Under the pieces are notes generated by a model. That model was not told the origin of the DNA, made no database searches, and saw only the letters and a program-made list of their open reading frames with translations. Shown piece after piece: positions 1-9,059 of a DNA stretch of 64,000 nucleotides; the first letter of the stretch is position 1, and each line of letters starts with the position of its first letter. The stretch is from Oleispira sp963851095 (GTDB lineage: Bacteria > Pseudomonadota > Gammaproteobacteria > Pseudomonadales > Oceanobacteraceae). The stretch spans positions 62,001 through 126,000 of the forward strand of contig CAWKOX010000010.1 of assembly GCA_963851095.1 (NCBI GenBank), in the 5' to 3' direction. The position numbers and the translations under genes are program-made.

Positions 1-2
1 TA

Positions 3-518
3 AATGAAAATTTCAAAAAAATAACGGCTTCCTTTAATACCAGTACACTACTTGCGTTCAGCCAATCGTTTAAATCTAGATTATCGTTTTACGCAACGGG
101 CAGTTATAGCGAAGAAGCACTACCCAGTTATGAGCAGTTTAGTATCGGTGGTCCAGACAAAGTTAAGGCGTTCTCATCATCTGTCTTTGTCGGTGACTCA
201 GGGCTGTATGGGCATATAGAGTGGACCACGGATTTGGTTGATTTATTAAGTGATACGCAAATCGCAGCAGATCATCAATTAAATGCAGGTGCATTTATCG
301 AGAAGGCGGGTGCGCGCTTAAATGGATTTGATCAAAGCGTCCCTGTTAATGCAGAAGTAAGCGGTTATGGTGCGCTTTTAAGATATAGCTGGCGTCGTAA
401 CTTAGTCGTTGATACGAGCTTATCCTTTGTTGATAAACAATTTTCTGAAGATGATTATCAGTTTGTTGACAAGGGTGATAATGGAAAGTGGCTAGTGAGT
501 GTTCGTTACACCTACTGA
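3..518 (+). CDS. TpsB/ShlB-type outer-membrane transporter, C-terminal part (5' truncated)
   Basis: The frame is open from the window edge, so only about 171 C-terminal residues are visible. They carry the usual end of FhaC/ShlB-family Omp85 barrels: an S-Y-E-Q-F-S-I-G-G box followed by K-V-K-A-F (variant of the GG..VRGF motif), then alternating beta strands, ending in R-Y-T-Y. Family proteins are 16-strand barrels with periplasmic POTRA domains that recognise the TPS domain of their partner and thread it across the outer membrane; the POTRA part lies outside the window. The stop is 68 bp before the TpsA start, the normal tpsB-tpsA arrangement, so this is very likely the dedicated transporter for the next protein. 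Function is by family; the fragment itself shows only the barrel end. Confidence 0.85.
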   Translation, partial: NENFKKITASFNTSTLLAFSQSFKSRLSFYATGSYSEEALPSYEQFSIGGPDKVKAFSSSVFVGDSGLYGHIEWTTDLVDLLSDTQIAADHQLNAGAFIEKAGARLNGFDQSVPVNAEVSGYGALLRYSWRRNLVVDTSLSFVDKQFSEDDYQFVDKGDNGKWLVSVRYTY

Positions 519-586
519 TTAGTCAAACATATCAAATTAATGGAATATGAATAAGAAATAATTATCTCTTGTTCAAGGTATAAAGC

Positions 587-3500
587 ATGAAGATTAAGGC
601 GTTGTCGCAAAAAACATTATTATCCAGAATTATCATGGCTAATGCTTTATTGGTTTCACCCATTATTTGGGCGGCACCGCAAGGCGGAATTGTGACAAGT
701 GGTACAGGCGACATTAATTCACAAGGTCTTATCACCAATATTCATCAAAGTAGTCAGCAGCTGATTGTTGATTGGAATAGCTTTAATTTAAACGCTAACG
801 AGATTGTGAATTTTTATCAGCCTGACGCTAGCTCCGTAGCGGTTAATAATATTAATCAGTATGACGGGAGTCGTATCAACGGCCAAATTAATGCGAATGG
901 CCAGATTATTTTGATCAACCCAAGAGGGCTTATTTTTGGCTCTGATTCTCAGATTAATACTGCGGGTTTAATTGTTAGTACCTTATCTATCGCTAAAGAA
1001 GCATTTTTGAATGGAGAGTATTTCTTTCAAGATCTTGATGATGGGCAGGGAGTTATTATTAATAACGGTACAATCCATGCTTCAAGTGGTGGTATTACAC
1101 TTCTAGGTGATTCGGTAATAAACAACGGTATTATTCAGGCGGAATTAGGGTACATAAATTTAGCTGCTGGCAAGCAAGCCTATCTTAGCTTTGATGATCA
1201 GGGTTTTTTAAGTGTTAAAATTGATCAAGAAGTTCTGAATAATGAACTCGGCTTAGATCAAGCGATTGAGAATAATGGTGAGTTGAGTGCCGGTGGGCGA
1301 GTAGCCATTTCTGCAAAAACGAGTAGTGAGCTGTTTGACCGTGCCATTAATAATACCGGTATTGTTAAAGCAACCGGTTTTAATTTAAACGAGCCAAATA
1401 ATGTGCCTAGCATTATCGTTACTTCTAATGGTGACATCAATAACAACGGAACACTTGATGCATCGAGCACTCGCAGTGGTCAAACGGCTGGGTTAGTTAC
1501 TTTAGAGGGGAATAAAGTAATTCATTCGGGGGTGATTGATGTTAGTCATCAGCAAGGCGTAGGCGGTGATGTCGATATATTGGGCGATTTAGTTGGTCTA
1601 GATAATACTTCAATCGTCAATGCTAATGGACAGCAAGGTGGTGGAGACGTCCAAATTGGAGGTAGCTATCAAGGTAAAGATCAGAATGTTAAAAATTCCA
1701 GCTCTACCTTTGTAAGTTCTGAGAGTGACATTACGGCCAATGCAGGTATTACTGGCGATGGTGGTGATGTCGTTGTTTGGGCTGATGAAAATACCTACTT
1801 TTATGGGAATATTGAGGCGAAGGGGGGGCTTCAAGGTGGCAATGGTGGCGATGTAGAGGTTTCAGGTAAACAGTACCTTAATTTTGAGGGCTCGGCAGAT
1901 TTAAGTGCTACAAACGGACAGTCGGGTGAGTTGTTATTAGATCCTGATACATTAACAGTGATTGCAAATGGCGCCGGCGAAGAATCTGATTTTACCCATA
2001 ATAATCTATCGGGAACCGATGGTTTAATTGAATTCCCAGAAGTTGGTTTAACCAACGCAACAATCAAGGCAGAGACCCTGCAAACGCTTTTAAATACTAA
2101 TAACGTAAAGTTAACAGCGACTGATCTGATCAATGTTAATTCATCCATCATCAATGCAGGCAGTACCAATACACTCGAGCTTTATTCAAATGGCGCTATC
2201 AATGTTAATGCATTGATTCAAACCAATGGTGAGTTAATTATTGAAGCGGGTGCAGGCAGCACGATACAGCTAAATAATAATGTTCAAGGTTCATCTGTTT
2301 ATTTGTCAGCCAATGAGTTAAGCGGTAATGGTGCTATTACCGTTTCAGATAGATTAAATATTGAGCAGATATCTCAAAGTTTGAGCTATTCAGGCACCGT
2401 GACAGGCAGTGACGCGACTCTGGTGACAAGTTCAGCAAATAATACCTTTGATCTAACGGAAGCTGATAAGCAATTTAAAATTTCTAACGCGACGTTCACT
2501 GGTTTCTCCAATGTCACCTCAGGTGCTAACGCGAGTATTAATGGAACGTTCGCAGGCGAAGATTTTATTATCACGAGCTCAGAAAATTTATTGGTTAATG
2601 AAACGGCGTTTAGTCAAGTCACTCAGGTAGACGCAAAAGTAAGTACTCAAGAGAGTGCTATTGATACCGTCTCAGGAAGCTCAAATTGGGCATTAACCGC
2701 AGATGGATTTCAAGCCTCTGGTATCACCTTTAAAAATATCGATGTTGCCAATAGTGGCGATGGTGGCCTAGTAACAGGTACTGCGCTAACGAATAAGTTT
2801 AAAGTCGTTGGTGATAATTCAGTATTAGTGGCTGGTACGACCTTTAACCAAGTTGATGATGTGGTTGCAAGTACAGGTGACAATGATGTTGAGTTTAATG
2901 GTGATGAGATGTCTATTCAGGGCATGAATGATATTTCGTTAGCTGGAATAGACTTCAGCAACATTGAAACGATCAATAAATATAATATTAATAACAATAA
3001 TAGCCAGTCACTTTTAGGTACTTCCTTAAGAGATGAGTTTGTTATTGTCTCTACCAATACCGTATCGGCAAACGGTATTACCTATCATGGCATCGGCAAT
3101 GTTGATGGCAAGGGCAGTGGCTTTGATAGCATTACCGGGCTGACAGGACAAACGTGGACAATTGAGCGTAGTACCGAACTTGAAAATCTAAATGCTGTAA
3201 TCGGGTATTCCGGTTCAGGAATACTGTTTTCAAATATCGAAAGTGCTGACAGTATCAGTTCTGGAGGCCTTATAGGAACGGATTTCGCAGATCAATTTAA
3301 GACAACAGGCAATAGCAATCAGATCAATTTTGAAAATGCATTTATTTTTGATGCCATCGTTACAGTCGATGCAAAGCAAAATACGGCACTCAGTTTAAAT
3401 ACGCTTGATACTTTGGATACGGCAAATTTTGCAGAGGAATCTTTTTCGGTCAATACCAATAATTCTATTTTTGGAAACGGCATAACCTTTAAAAATGTAG

Positions 3501-5119
3501 AAAAATTAAGTGGTGAATCTTCCGATACATTAACGCTGTTGAATCCCGTTCTTAATTATAAATTGACGTTAGAAAATACAGTATACGGATTTGAGACAAC
3601 ATTACTGAGCGATAGCAGTGAAGTAATAAACGAAGGCTATTCTGCTAGTGGGATCATTAATGATGTTTCTTTTAGCGGACTATCAAATGATAATGCTGAG
3701 ACCTACCTGTTAGAAAAAGTCGGTGAGAAATATCAAATAACAGTATTAGTGAACGGTGTTAAGAAAATCACCTCGCAAGAGTTCACAGATCTAGTATTTG
3801 TAGATGGTATTGATAATAACGATACCCTTTTGTTTGATACGAGTATCGAACTGGATTCAAACAACATGTTTGATACCGATACTCGTATGTTCAGTACCAC
3901 ACTAACGGGAAGTAGCAACGCAACTCGTTTTTCGAATTTCAAAATTTATGATTTATCTGAAATAGGCAATGATCATAGCCTAGGGTTTACCAATACCATT
4001 GCAAGAACCTTTAGCGTATTGGAAGGCGTTGAGTATGGTTTTTCTGAGGCCGATACGCAGTTTTTAGGTTTTGATCAAATCAATACAAATGCGTCTGGTA
4101 ATGTTGAAGGTCAATTAAATACCTTGCAAGGAACTGAGGGCGATGAGCAATTTGAACTTCTGTCATCAAATGGTAATGCAGAAGAACCTAAGCTATTGGT
4201 TAATCAGGTGGCGTTCTCTGGAATTGGTATCGTCAACGCAGGCACGCGTGAAAATGATGATGATCAAATTATATCGAATACATCGCAGAATTGGCAGTTA
4301 GCAGATAATGGTGCTTTTTCGAGCCAGGGCATTGTCTTTAATAATGTTGAGCGTGCAAGTGCCGTCGATTCGAGTATTCATGGCAGTATCAACTCAGACA
4401 TCTTTAAGATTTATGAGACCACTAATACAGTTGATGCTAATGGTATTGTATTTGAAAATATTAAATACCTTGATGGTGATTCGCATGATCAGGGCCCTTC
4501 GAGTGACTCGCTAGTAATTGCCCCGGATCAGCTGTTTATACACAGTAATAATGATATGCAGATAACCGCGTTGGATGGGGCTGATAGATTAACGCAAGTG
4601 GGTGATCCATCTGAGCTCAGCCTTGATTATAAAAATATTGAAATAGTCGATATAAAAACAACGGGCAATGTCAGTTCAACGGCTGGCTTTAAGCAATTGA
4701 ATATAGATGCTGAAAACTTGACCATAAACACTGCTGATGACGTCACATTTGATCGACTTTCTATTAAGGATGATATGAGTGTTACCTCGCAAGGGAGTTT
4801 AAACTTCTTGAGTGATACTGAACTAACGGGCCGCGATGTAAGTTTAGTGGGTGAGGAAATCAGTTTTAGAGGCAGTTTGAAGGTTGCCAGTAATACATTT
4901 TTTGTTGATGCAAAGCAGTTGAATGTAGAAGGTGATATTGATGCTGATGTAAACGCCGAACGAAGTGTTGCAATTGATATTGGTCAGGATATTAACGTTT
5001 CAATTTTTAAATCAATCGACATTTTTCTGGCCAGTGATAACTCAATTTTTAGAGATGATGAAATTGATAACTCAGACCGATTAAAGCGTTTGCTAGAAGA
5101 AACAGAGCTTGAATTATAA
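587..5119 (+). CDS. TpsA filamentous haemagglutinin-like exoprotein
   Basis: 1510 residues. A signal peptide (cleavage near W-A-A-P) is followed by a clear TPS secretion domain: P-Q-G-G-I-V-T-S-G at the mature N-terminus, N-P-R-G-L-I-F-G (the NPNGI-type motif) around residue 112, and N-T-A-G-L-I-V-S-T. The passenger is Asn/Ser/Gly/Asp-rich with no cysteine, as expected for a beta-helical exoprotein. Between about residues 650 and 1315 there are roughly five and a half copies of an ~80-residue repeat: G-T-x4-D-x-F, then G-[IT]-x-[FY]-x-x-[IV]-x-x-V-D, later a W-[AQT]-[LI] and a second G-I-x-F-x-N-[IV]-E element. It should be secreted by the TpsB just upstream. Adhesion is the usual role of the family; no toxin domain or RGD was seen. 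The end is acidic and charged, with no recognised anchor. Confidence 0.88.
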   Translation: MKIKALSQKTLLSRIIMANALLVSPIIWAAPQGGIVTSGTGDINSQGLITNIHQSSQQLIVDWNSFNLNANEIVNFYQPDASSVAVNNINQYDGSRINGQINANGQIILINPRGLIFGSDSQINTAGLIVSTLSIAKEAFLNGEYFFQDLDDGQGVIINNGTIHASSGGITLLGDSVINNGIIQAELGYINLAAGKQAYLSFDDQGFLSVKIDQEVLNNELGLDQAIENNGELSAGGRVAISAKTSSELFDRAINNTGIVKATGFNLNEPNNVPSIIVTSNGDINNNGTLDASSTRSGQTAGLVTLEGNKVIHSGVIDVSHQQGVGGDVDILGDLVGLDNTSIVNANGQQGGGDVQIGGSYQGKDQNVKNSSSTFVSSESDITANAGITGDGGDVVVWADENTYFYGNIEAKGGLQGGNGGDVEVSGKQYLNFEGSADLSATNGQSGELLLDPDTLTVIANGAGEESDFTHNNLSGTDGLIEFPEVGLTNATIKAETLQTLLNTNNVKLTATDLINVNSSIINAGSTNTLELYSNGAINVNALIQTNGELIIEAGAGSTIQLNNNVQGSSVYLSANELSGNGAITVSDRLNIEQISQSLSYSGTVTGSDATLVTSSANNTFDLTEADKQFKISNATFTGFSNVTSGANASINGTFAGEDFIITSSENLLVNETAFSQVTQVDAKVSTQESAIDTVSGSSNWALTADGFQASGITFKNIDVANSGDGGLVTGTALTNKFKVVGDNSVLVAGTTFNQVDDVVASTGDNDVEFNGDEMSIQGMNDISLAGIDFSNIETINKYNINNNNSQSLLGTSLRDEFVIVSTNTVSANGITYHGIGNVDGKGSGFDSITGLTGQTWTIERSTELENLNAVIGYSGSGILFSNIESADSISSGGLIGTDFADQFKTTGNSNQINFENAFIFDAIVTVDAKQNTALSLNTLDTLDTANFAEESFSVNTNNSIFGNGITFKNVEKLSGESSDTLTLLNPVLNYKLTLENTVYGFETTLLSDSSEVINEGYSASGIINDVSFSGLSNDNAETYLLEKVGEKYQITVLVNGVKKITSQEFTDLVFVDGIDNNDTLLFDTSIELDSNNMFDTDTRMFSTTLTGSSNATRFSNFKIYDLSEIGNDHSLGFTNTIARTFSVLEGVEYGFSEADTQFLGFDQINTNASGNVEGQLNTLQGTEGDEQFELLSSNGNAEEPKLLVNQVAFSGIGIVNAGTRENDDDQIISNTSQNWQLADNGAFSSQGIVFNNVERASAVDSSIHGSINSDIFKIYETTNTVDANGIVFENIKYLDGDSHDQGPSSDSLVIAPDQLFIHSNNDMQITALDGADRLTQVGDPSELSLDYKNIEIVDIKTTGNVSSTAGFKQLNIDAENLTINTADDVTFDRLSIKDDMSVTSQGSLNFLSDTELTGRDVSLVGEEISFRGSLKVASNTFFVDAKQLNVEGDIDADVNAERSVAIDIGQDINVSIFKSIDIFLASDNSIFRDDEIDNSDRLKRLLEETELEL

Positions 5120-5278
5120 TTTTAGGCTGTATTGTAAAAATAGAAGATTGAATGTGTAAAAATAAGTAATAAAAAAGTAGTAAAATTAGGCTTAATTTAT
5201 TGATTTTGAAAGACAAGTATTATTTGAAGATTGATAATGGGCCAACTTTTTTATGATCATATTTCAGTATGTATTAAA

Positions 5279-5314
5279 CGGGTCATTTGTTGAACAGTTT
5301 ATAATAATGACCCG
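5279..5314 (+). promoter_or_regulatory. Inverted repeat around a -10-like box upstream of tssA
   Basis: Perfect 9-bp arms CGGGTCATT (5279-5287) and AATGACCCG (5306-5314) are separated by 18 bp. A consensus TATAAT lies at 5300-5305 inside the dyad, about 45 bp before the tssA start. No convincing -35 box at 17 bp was found. The arrangement suggests an operator over the T6SS promoter; the regulator is unknown. Confidence 0.4.
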
Positions 5315-5349
5315 AATATAGAATAGTAATGTAAGAGTAGATTTGATGT

Positions 5350-6372
5350 ATGTTTGAAAAACTAGCAAGTGAAATCACATTGGATCAACCCTGTGGGCCT
5401 TTTATTGATGACGATGAAGGTTTAGAAGATGATTTTGTAATGCTCGAAAGTATTGCCCGAGTCAATCAAGATTCTCTCACGTTAGATGGTGATGAAGAAG
5501 GCGTTGATTGGCGCGACATGCTAGCGCGATGTGAAGACCTTGCTAAACAAACAAAAGATGTTCGAGTCTATGTTTTTCTTGCTCAGGCCGCATTGCAGCT
5601 AAAGCGCTTGCAGGGATTGGCGGGTGTTGTACAGCTGATTAGAGTGACTTTATCGGAATATTGGGCTGAAACTCACCCCGTATTAGACGATGCAAAAGAT
5701 GAAACTCCTTGGCGAGTTATGACGCTTAACGAGTTATCAGGTGATTCTCTAATAAGCTTGCTGACTGCGACTCCTATTGTGGAAGCTAAGCAGGCGGGTA
5801 GTTTTACGTTAAGAGATATCCGATTAGCAAAAGGCGAGATTCAGCTGGTTGAAGGATCGGAAGAACTCATACCTGAAGCAGGTTTGATAGAAGCAGCTTT
5901 TCAAGAGTGTGATCAAGAAGTATTGCAATCGTCATTGAATTTAGTAGAGCAGATACAAGATGACATTACTCAGCTTAAAGATCAGCTGGTTAATAGTGAG
6001 TGTAGTCATGCACGGTATGACTGGGACAAACTAATTAGTGACCTGAAATACATCTCAGGTGTTTATGCTCAATATGTAACTGTTGAGACTGCTGATGAAG
6101 AAATTGAAAATGAATCAGTAGGTGAACCTGGGGCAGCCGATATGGAAGTTATCGTGAAAAGTACAGGCATAAATAATCGCACAGATGTATTAGGGGCCTT
6201 AGAAAAAATTTGTGAATACTACGCAAAGTACGAGCCTTCTAGTCCAGTACCGATATTAGTAGAAAGAACCAAAAAATTAGTCACGATGGATTTTATGTCC
6301 ATCATGAAAGAACTTAGCCCAGATGGGGTGAAGCAAGTTGAGTTAATTGCGGGTGTAGATGCTGATAGTTAG
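5350..6372 (+). CDS. tssA: T6SS assembly protein TssA (ImpA N-terminal domain)
   Basis: 340 residues. The N-terminal ~170 residues match the ImpA_N domain: an opening L-D-Q-P-C-G-P..D-D-D-E, D-W-R-D-M (residues ~57-61), then helices with Y-W-A-E-T-H-P-V, a strongly conserved TssA signature. The C-terminal part has helical stretches ending in P-S-S-P-V-P-I-L-V-E-R, typical of the shorter TssA class, and a terminal helix L-V-T-M-D-F-M. TssA primes and caps tail-sheath polymerisation at the baseplate. It is the first gene of the forward block tssA-tssB-tssC-hcp; tssB starts 91 bp downstream, so the block is probably one transcript driven from the inverted-repeat region upstream. Length is in the normal range for short TssA proteins. 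Confidence 0.92.
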   Translation: MFEKLASEITLDQPCGPFIDDDEGLEDDFVMLESIARVNQDSLTLDGDEEGVDWRDMLARCEDLAKQTKDVRVYVFLAQAALQLKRLQGLAGVVQLIRVTLSEYWAETHPVLDDAKDETPWRVMTLNELSGDSLISLLTATPIVEAKQAGSFTLRDIRLAKGEIQLVEGSEELIPEAGLIEAAFQECDQEVLQSSLNLVEQIQDDITQLKDQLVNSECSHARYDWDKLISDLKYISGVYAQYVTVETADEEIENESVGEPGAADMEVIVKSTGINNRTDVLGALEKICEYYAKYEPSSPVPILVERTKKLVTMDFMSIMKELSPDGVKQVELIAGVDADS

Positions 6373-6463
6373 CAGCTGCTAGCGTAGATCAGTTAAGTAA
6401 ATAGCGGTGTCTTTAATAAGCGCCGGAATGGAATATAAAAATTAACTATTTCGAGGATAGGAA

Positions 6464-6967
6464 ATGAGCAGTCAAAAATTTATTGGCAGAAACCGAGCGC
6501 CACGTGTTCAGATTGAATACGATGTAGAACTTTATGGTGCAGAAAAGAAAGTACAAGTTCCTTTTGTTATGGGTGTCTTGTCTGACTTATCTGGCAAAAA
6601 CAACAGCGAACTACCAGGAATTCATGAGCGTGAATTTGCTGATATTAGCGTTGATAATTTTGATGATCGCTTAAAAGCAATGAAACCAAGAGTTGCTTTT
6701 AATGTTCCTAACCTCATTAATGACGATGGCGGTGAACTGCCTATCGACATTACTTTTGACGATATGCATGACTTTTCTCCGGGTCAGATTGCTAAGAAAG
6801 TTGCTGGTCTTGATGAGTTATTAGAAGCTCGTACCCAGTTAGCTAACCTAGTGACTTACATGGATGGTAAAGCGGGTGCAGAAGAACTCATTACTAAAAT
6901 TCTAGGTGACCAAGCGTTGTTGCAATCCTTGGTTGGTAGTAAAGCCCCAGAGACAGAGGAAGTATAA
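6464..6967 (+). CDS. tssB: T6SS contractile sheath small subunit TssB (VipA)
   Basis: 167 residues, the normal TssB length. Diagnostic elements are the N-terminal N-R-A-P-R-V-Q-I-E-Y-D-V, V-P-F-V-M-G-V-L-S-D-L-S-G (residues ~33-45), and the ~R-E-F-[AV]-D-I-x-x-D-N-F-D block at about 60-72. TssB pairs with TssC to form the cytoplasmic contractile sheath around the Hcp tube. An AGGA Shine-Dalgarno lies 5-6 nt before the ATG. The stop is 2 bp before the tssC start, so the two subunits are translationally coupled, as in most T6SS loci. Confidence 0.96.
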   Translation: MSSQKFIGRNRAPRVQIEYDVELYGAEKKVQVPFVMGVLSDLSGKNNSELPGIHEREFADISVDNFDDRLKAMKPRVAFNVPNLINDDGGELPIDITFDDMHDFSPGQIAKKVAGLDELLEARTQLANLVTYMDGKAGAEELITKILGDQALLQSLVGSKAPETEEV

Positions 6968-6969
6968 CC

Positions 6970-8463
6970 ATGTCTGAAGTCGAAGCTCCTGAGAAGTTAC
7001 AAGAAGCAACAGAAACAATTGCAGCAGATGATTTTTCTTCATTATTGAAGCAAGAATTTAAACCAAAATCTGAACGTGCTTCTGAAGCCGTAAGCTCTGC
7101 CGTGCAGACACTTGCTGAGAATGTATTGTCAAACGTCAATATCGTTCCAGAAGATGCGGTTGCGACAATCAAGCAATTGATCGCCAATATTGACGAAAAG
7201 CTAAATGCTCAAGTTAACGCTATTTTACACCATGACGACTTTCAAAAACTGGAAGGTTCATGGAGAGGCTTGCATCACTTAGTTAATAATACTGAGACTG
7301 ATGAGCAGCTTAAAATCAGTGTTATGAATGCGTCAAAAGACGACCTGCGTAAAAACTTAAAGAAATTTAAGGGAACCGCTTGGGATCAAAGCCCAATGTT
7401 TAAACGCATTTATGAAGAAGAATTTGGTCAGCTAGGTGGCGAACCTTATGGTTGTTTGGTGGGTGATTATCATTTTGACCACAGCCCTAAAGACGTGGAT
7501 ATGTTGACGAGTATCTCTAAGATTGCAGCCGCTTCTCATGCGCCATTTATTACCGGTGCAGGCTCAGAAGTTATGGGCATGGATTCTTGGCAAGAACTGT
7601 CAAATCCTCGTGATTTAACCAATATTTTCTCGACGCCAGATTATGCGCCATGGCGCTCTCTGCGCGAATCTTCTGATTCTCGCTACCTAGCGCTAACAAT
7701 GCCACGCTTCTTGGCACGCTTGCCTTATGGTGAAGCGACAGACCCAGTTGATGAGTTTGCTTTTGAAGAGCTAACGGATTCTGGTGATACGGGTAATTAC
7801 TGCTGGGCAAACTCTGCTTTTGCGATGGCCGTTAACATTAACCGAGCTTTTAAAGAGTATGGCTGGTGTTCTCGTATCCGCGGTGTTGAGTCGGGTGGTT
7901 TGGTAGAAGGTCTTCCTTGCCATACATTCCCATCTGATGATGGTGGTGTAGACATGAAGTGTCCTACGGAAGTTGCTATTAGCGACCGTCGTGAAGCTGA
8001 ATTGTCCACTAATGGTTTTATGCCATTATTGCACAGAAAAAATACTGACATGGCCGCTTTTATTGGCGCTCAGTCATTGCACAAGCCTGCTGAATTTGAT
8101 GATCCAGATGCAACAACAAGTGCTGCATTGGGTGCACGTCTTCCGTACTTGTTCTCAACCTGTCGTTTTGCTCACTATTTGAAGTGTATTGTACGTGACA
8201 AGGTAGGTACCTTTTCTGACCGTGCCGATATGCAGCGCTGGTTGCAAAACTGGGTAATGCAGTATGTTGATGGTAGCCCTGAAACATCAACAGAAGAAAC
8301 TAAAGCTAGAAAGCCATTGGCTGAAGCTGAAGTAAGTGTTGCTGAAGTAGAAGGCGCACCTGGATATTATTCCGCTAAGTTTTCTTTGAGACCTCACTAC
8401 CAGTTAGAAGGTTTAACAGTATCGTTAAGCTTGGTTTCAAAACTGCCTTCGGGCAAATCGTAG
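6970..8463 (+). CDS. tssC: T6SS contractile sheath large subunit TssC (VipB/EvpB)
   Basis: 497 residues, standard for TssC. Recognised family blocks include L-E-G-S-W-R-G-L-H-H-L-V (residues ~95-106), F-G-Q-L-G-G-E-P-Y-G-C-L-V-G-D-Y (~153-168), and the C-terminal R-P-H-Y-Q-L-E-G-L with V-S-L-S-L-V-S-K-L-P. It forms the sheath with TssB; the C-terminal part is the region that contacts ClpV and the sheath lattice in the family. It starts 2 bp after tssB. hcp follows after 64 bp with its own strong ribosome-binding site. Confidence 0.96.
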   Translation: MSEVEAPEKLQEATETIAADDFSSLLKQEFKPKSERASEAVSSAVQTLAENVLSNVNIVPEDAVATIKQLIANIDEKLNAQVNAILHHDDFQKLEGSWRGLHHLVNNTETDEQLKISVMNASKDDLRKNLKKFKGTAWDQSPMFKRIYEEEFGQLGGEPYGCLVGDYHFDHSPKDVDMLTSISKIAAASHAPFITGAGSEVMGMDSWQELSNPRDLTNIFSTPDYAPWRSLRESSDSRYLALTMPRFLARLPYGEATDPVDEFAFEELTDSGDTGNYCWANSAFAMAVNINRAFKEYGWCSRIRGVESGGLVEGLPCHTFPSDDGGVDMKCPTEVAISDRREAELSTNGFMPLLHRKNTDMAAFIGAQSLHKPAEFDDPDATTSAALGARLPYLFSTCRFAHYLKCIVRDKVGTFSDRADMQRWLQNWVMQYVDGSPETSTEETKARKPLAEAEVSVAEVEGAPGYYSAKFSLRPHYQLEGLTVSLSLVSKLPSGKS

Positions 8464-8527
8464 TTCTTTACTGCTATATCATCGCCAATTGATATAGCTT
8501 CTCTAAACCTTAAAAAAGGAGTTTACC

Positions 8528-9001
8528 ATGGCCTCGGATATGTTTATTAAAATAGGAAGTATTAAAGGTGAGTCTAAGGACAGCGTTCATGCAGATGAAA
8601 TCGATGTTCTTAGCTGGGATTGGGGCATGAGCCAAAGCGGTTCTATGCATGTTGGCGGCGGCGGTGGTGCTGGTCGTGTTAGCGTGCAGGATTTGGTAAT
8701 TGTTAAAAATGTTGATCGTGCATCAGCAACCTTGATGGCTCATTGTGCTTCTGGCGAACACATTCCAGAAGTTGTTCTTACTGTTCGTAAAGCCGGTAAA
8801 ACTGCTTTGGAATACCTAAGAATTACTTTGCAGCGTGCAATCGTTTCTAACGTTACTGTTGGTGGTTCAGGTGATCTATCTGAAACTGTTACTTTAAACT
8901 TTGCAGAATACAAAGTTGAGTACACTCCACAGAAAGAAGACGGTAGTGGCGAAGCAGCTGTTGAAACTGGTTTCAACATCGAGAAAAACATTGCTGTTTA
9001 A
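8528..9001 (+). CDS. hcp: T6SS tube protein Hcp (TssD)
   Basis: 157 residues with the Hcp1-like fold signature: M-F-I-K-I at the start, G-E-S-K-D near 15, D-V-L-S-W-D-W-G (~29-36), a Gly-rich loop G-G-G-G-G-A-G-R-V (~45-53) and the terminal E-Y-K-V-E-Y-T-P strand. Hcp hexamers stack into the inner tube expelled by the sheath. No C-terminal extension, so this is a structural rather than an evolved effector Hcp. A strong AAAAAAGGAG ribosome-binding site sits 7 nt upstream, suiting a highly translated protein. It is the last gene of the forward block and is followed immediately by a GC-rich terminator shared with the opposing tssEFG block. Confidence 0.96.
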   Translation: MASDMFIKIGSIKGESKDSVHADEIDVLSWDWGMSQSGSMHVGGGGGAGRVSVQDLVIVKNVDRASATLMAHCASGEHIPEVVLTVRKAGKTALEYLRITLQRAIVSNVTVGGSGDLSETVTLNFAEYKVEYTPQKEDGSGEAAVETGFNIEKNIAV

Positions 9002-9030
9002 TTTTTAATTAAATAGATAATGCGTAAAAG

Positions 9031-9057
9031 AAAACCCGCCTATGGCGGGTTTTTTTC
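9031..9057. terminator. Bidirectional rho-independent terminator between hcp and tssG
   Basis: AAACCCGCC / GGCGGGTTT arms with a TAT loop, followed by T7 on the forward strand and preceded by an A-run, so it also has a U-tract on the reverse strand. It sits between the convergent hcp and tssG ends. Confidence 0.85.
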
Positions 9058-9059
9058 GT

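Noticed and set aside
7570..8290. Antisense ORFs inside tssC
   Set aside because: The sense frame is an intact TssC with clear motifs; the opposite frames are composition shadows.
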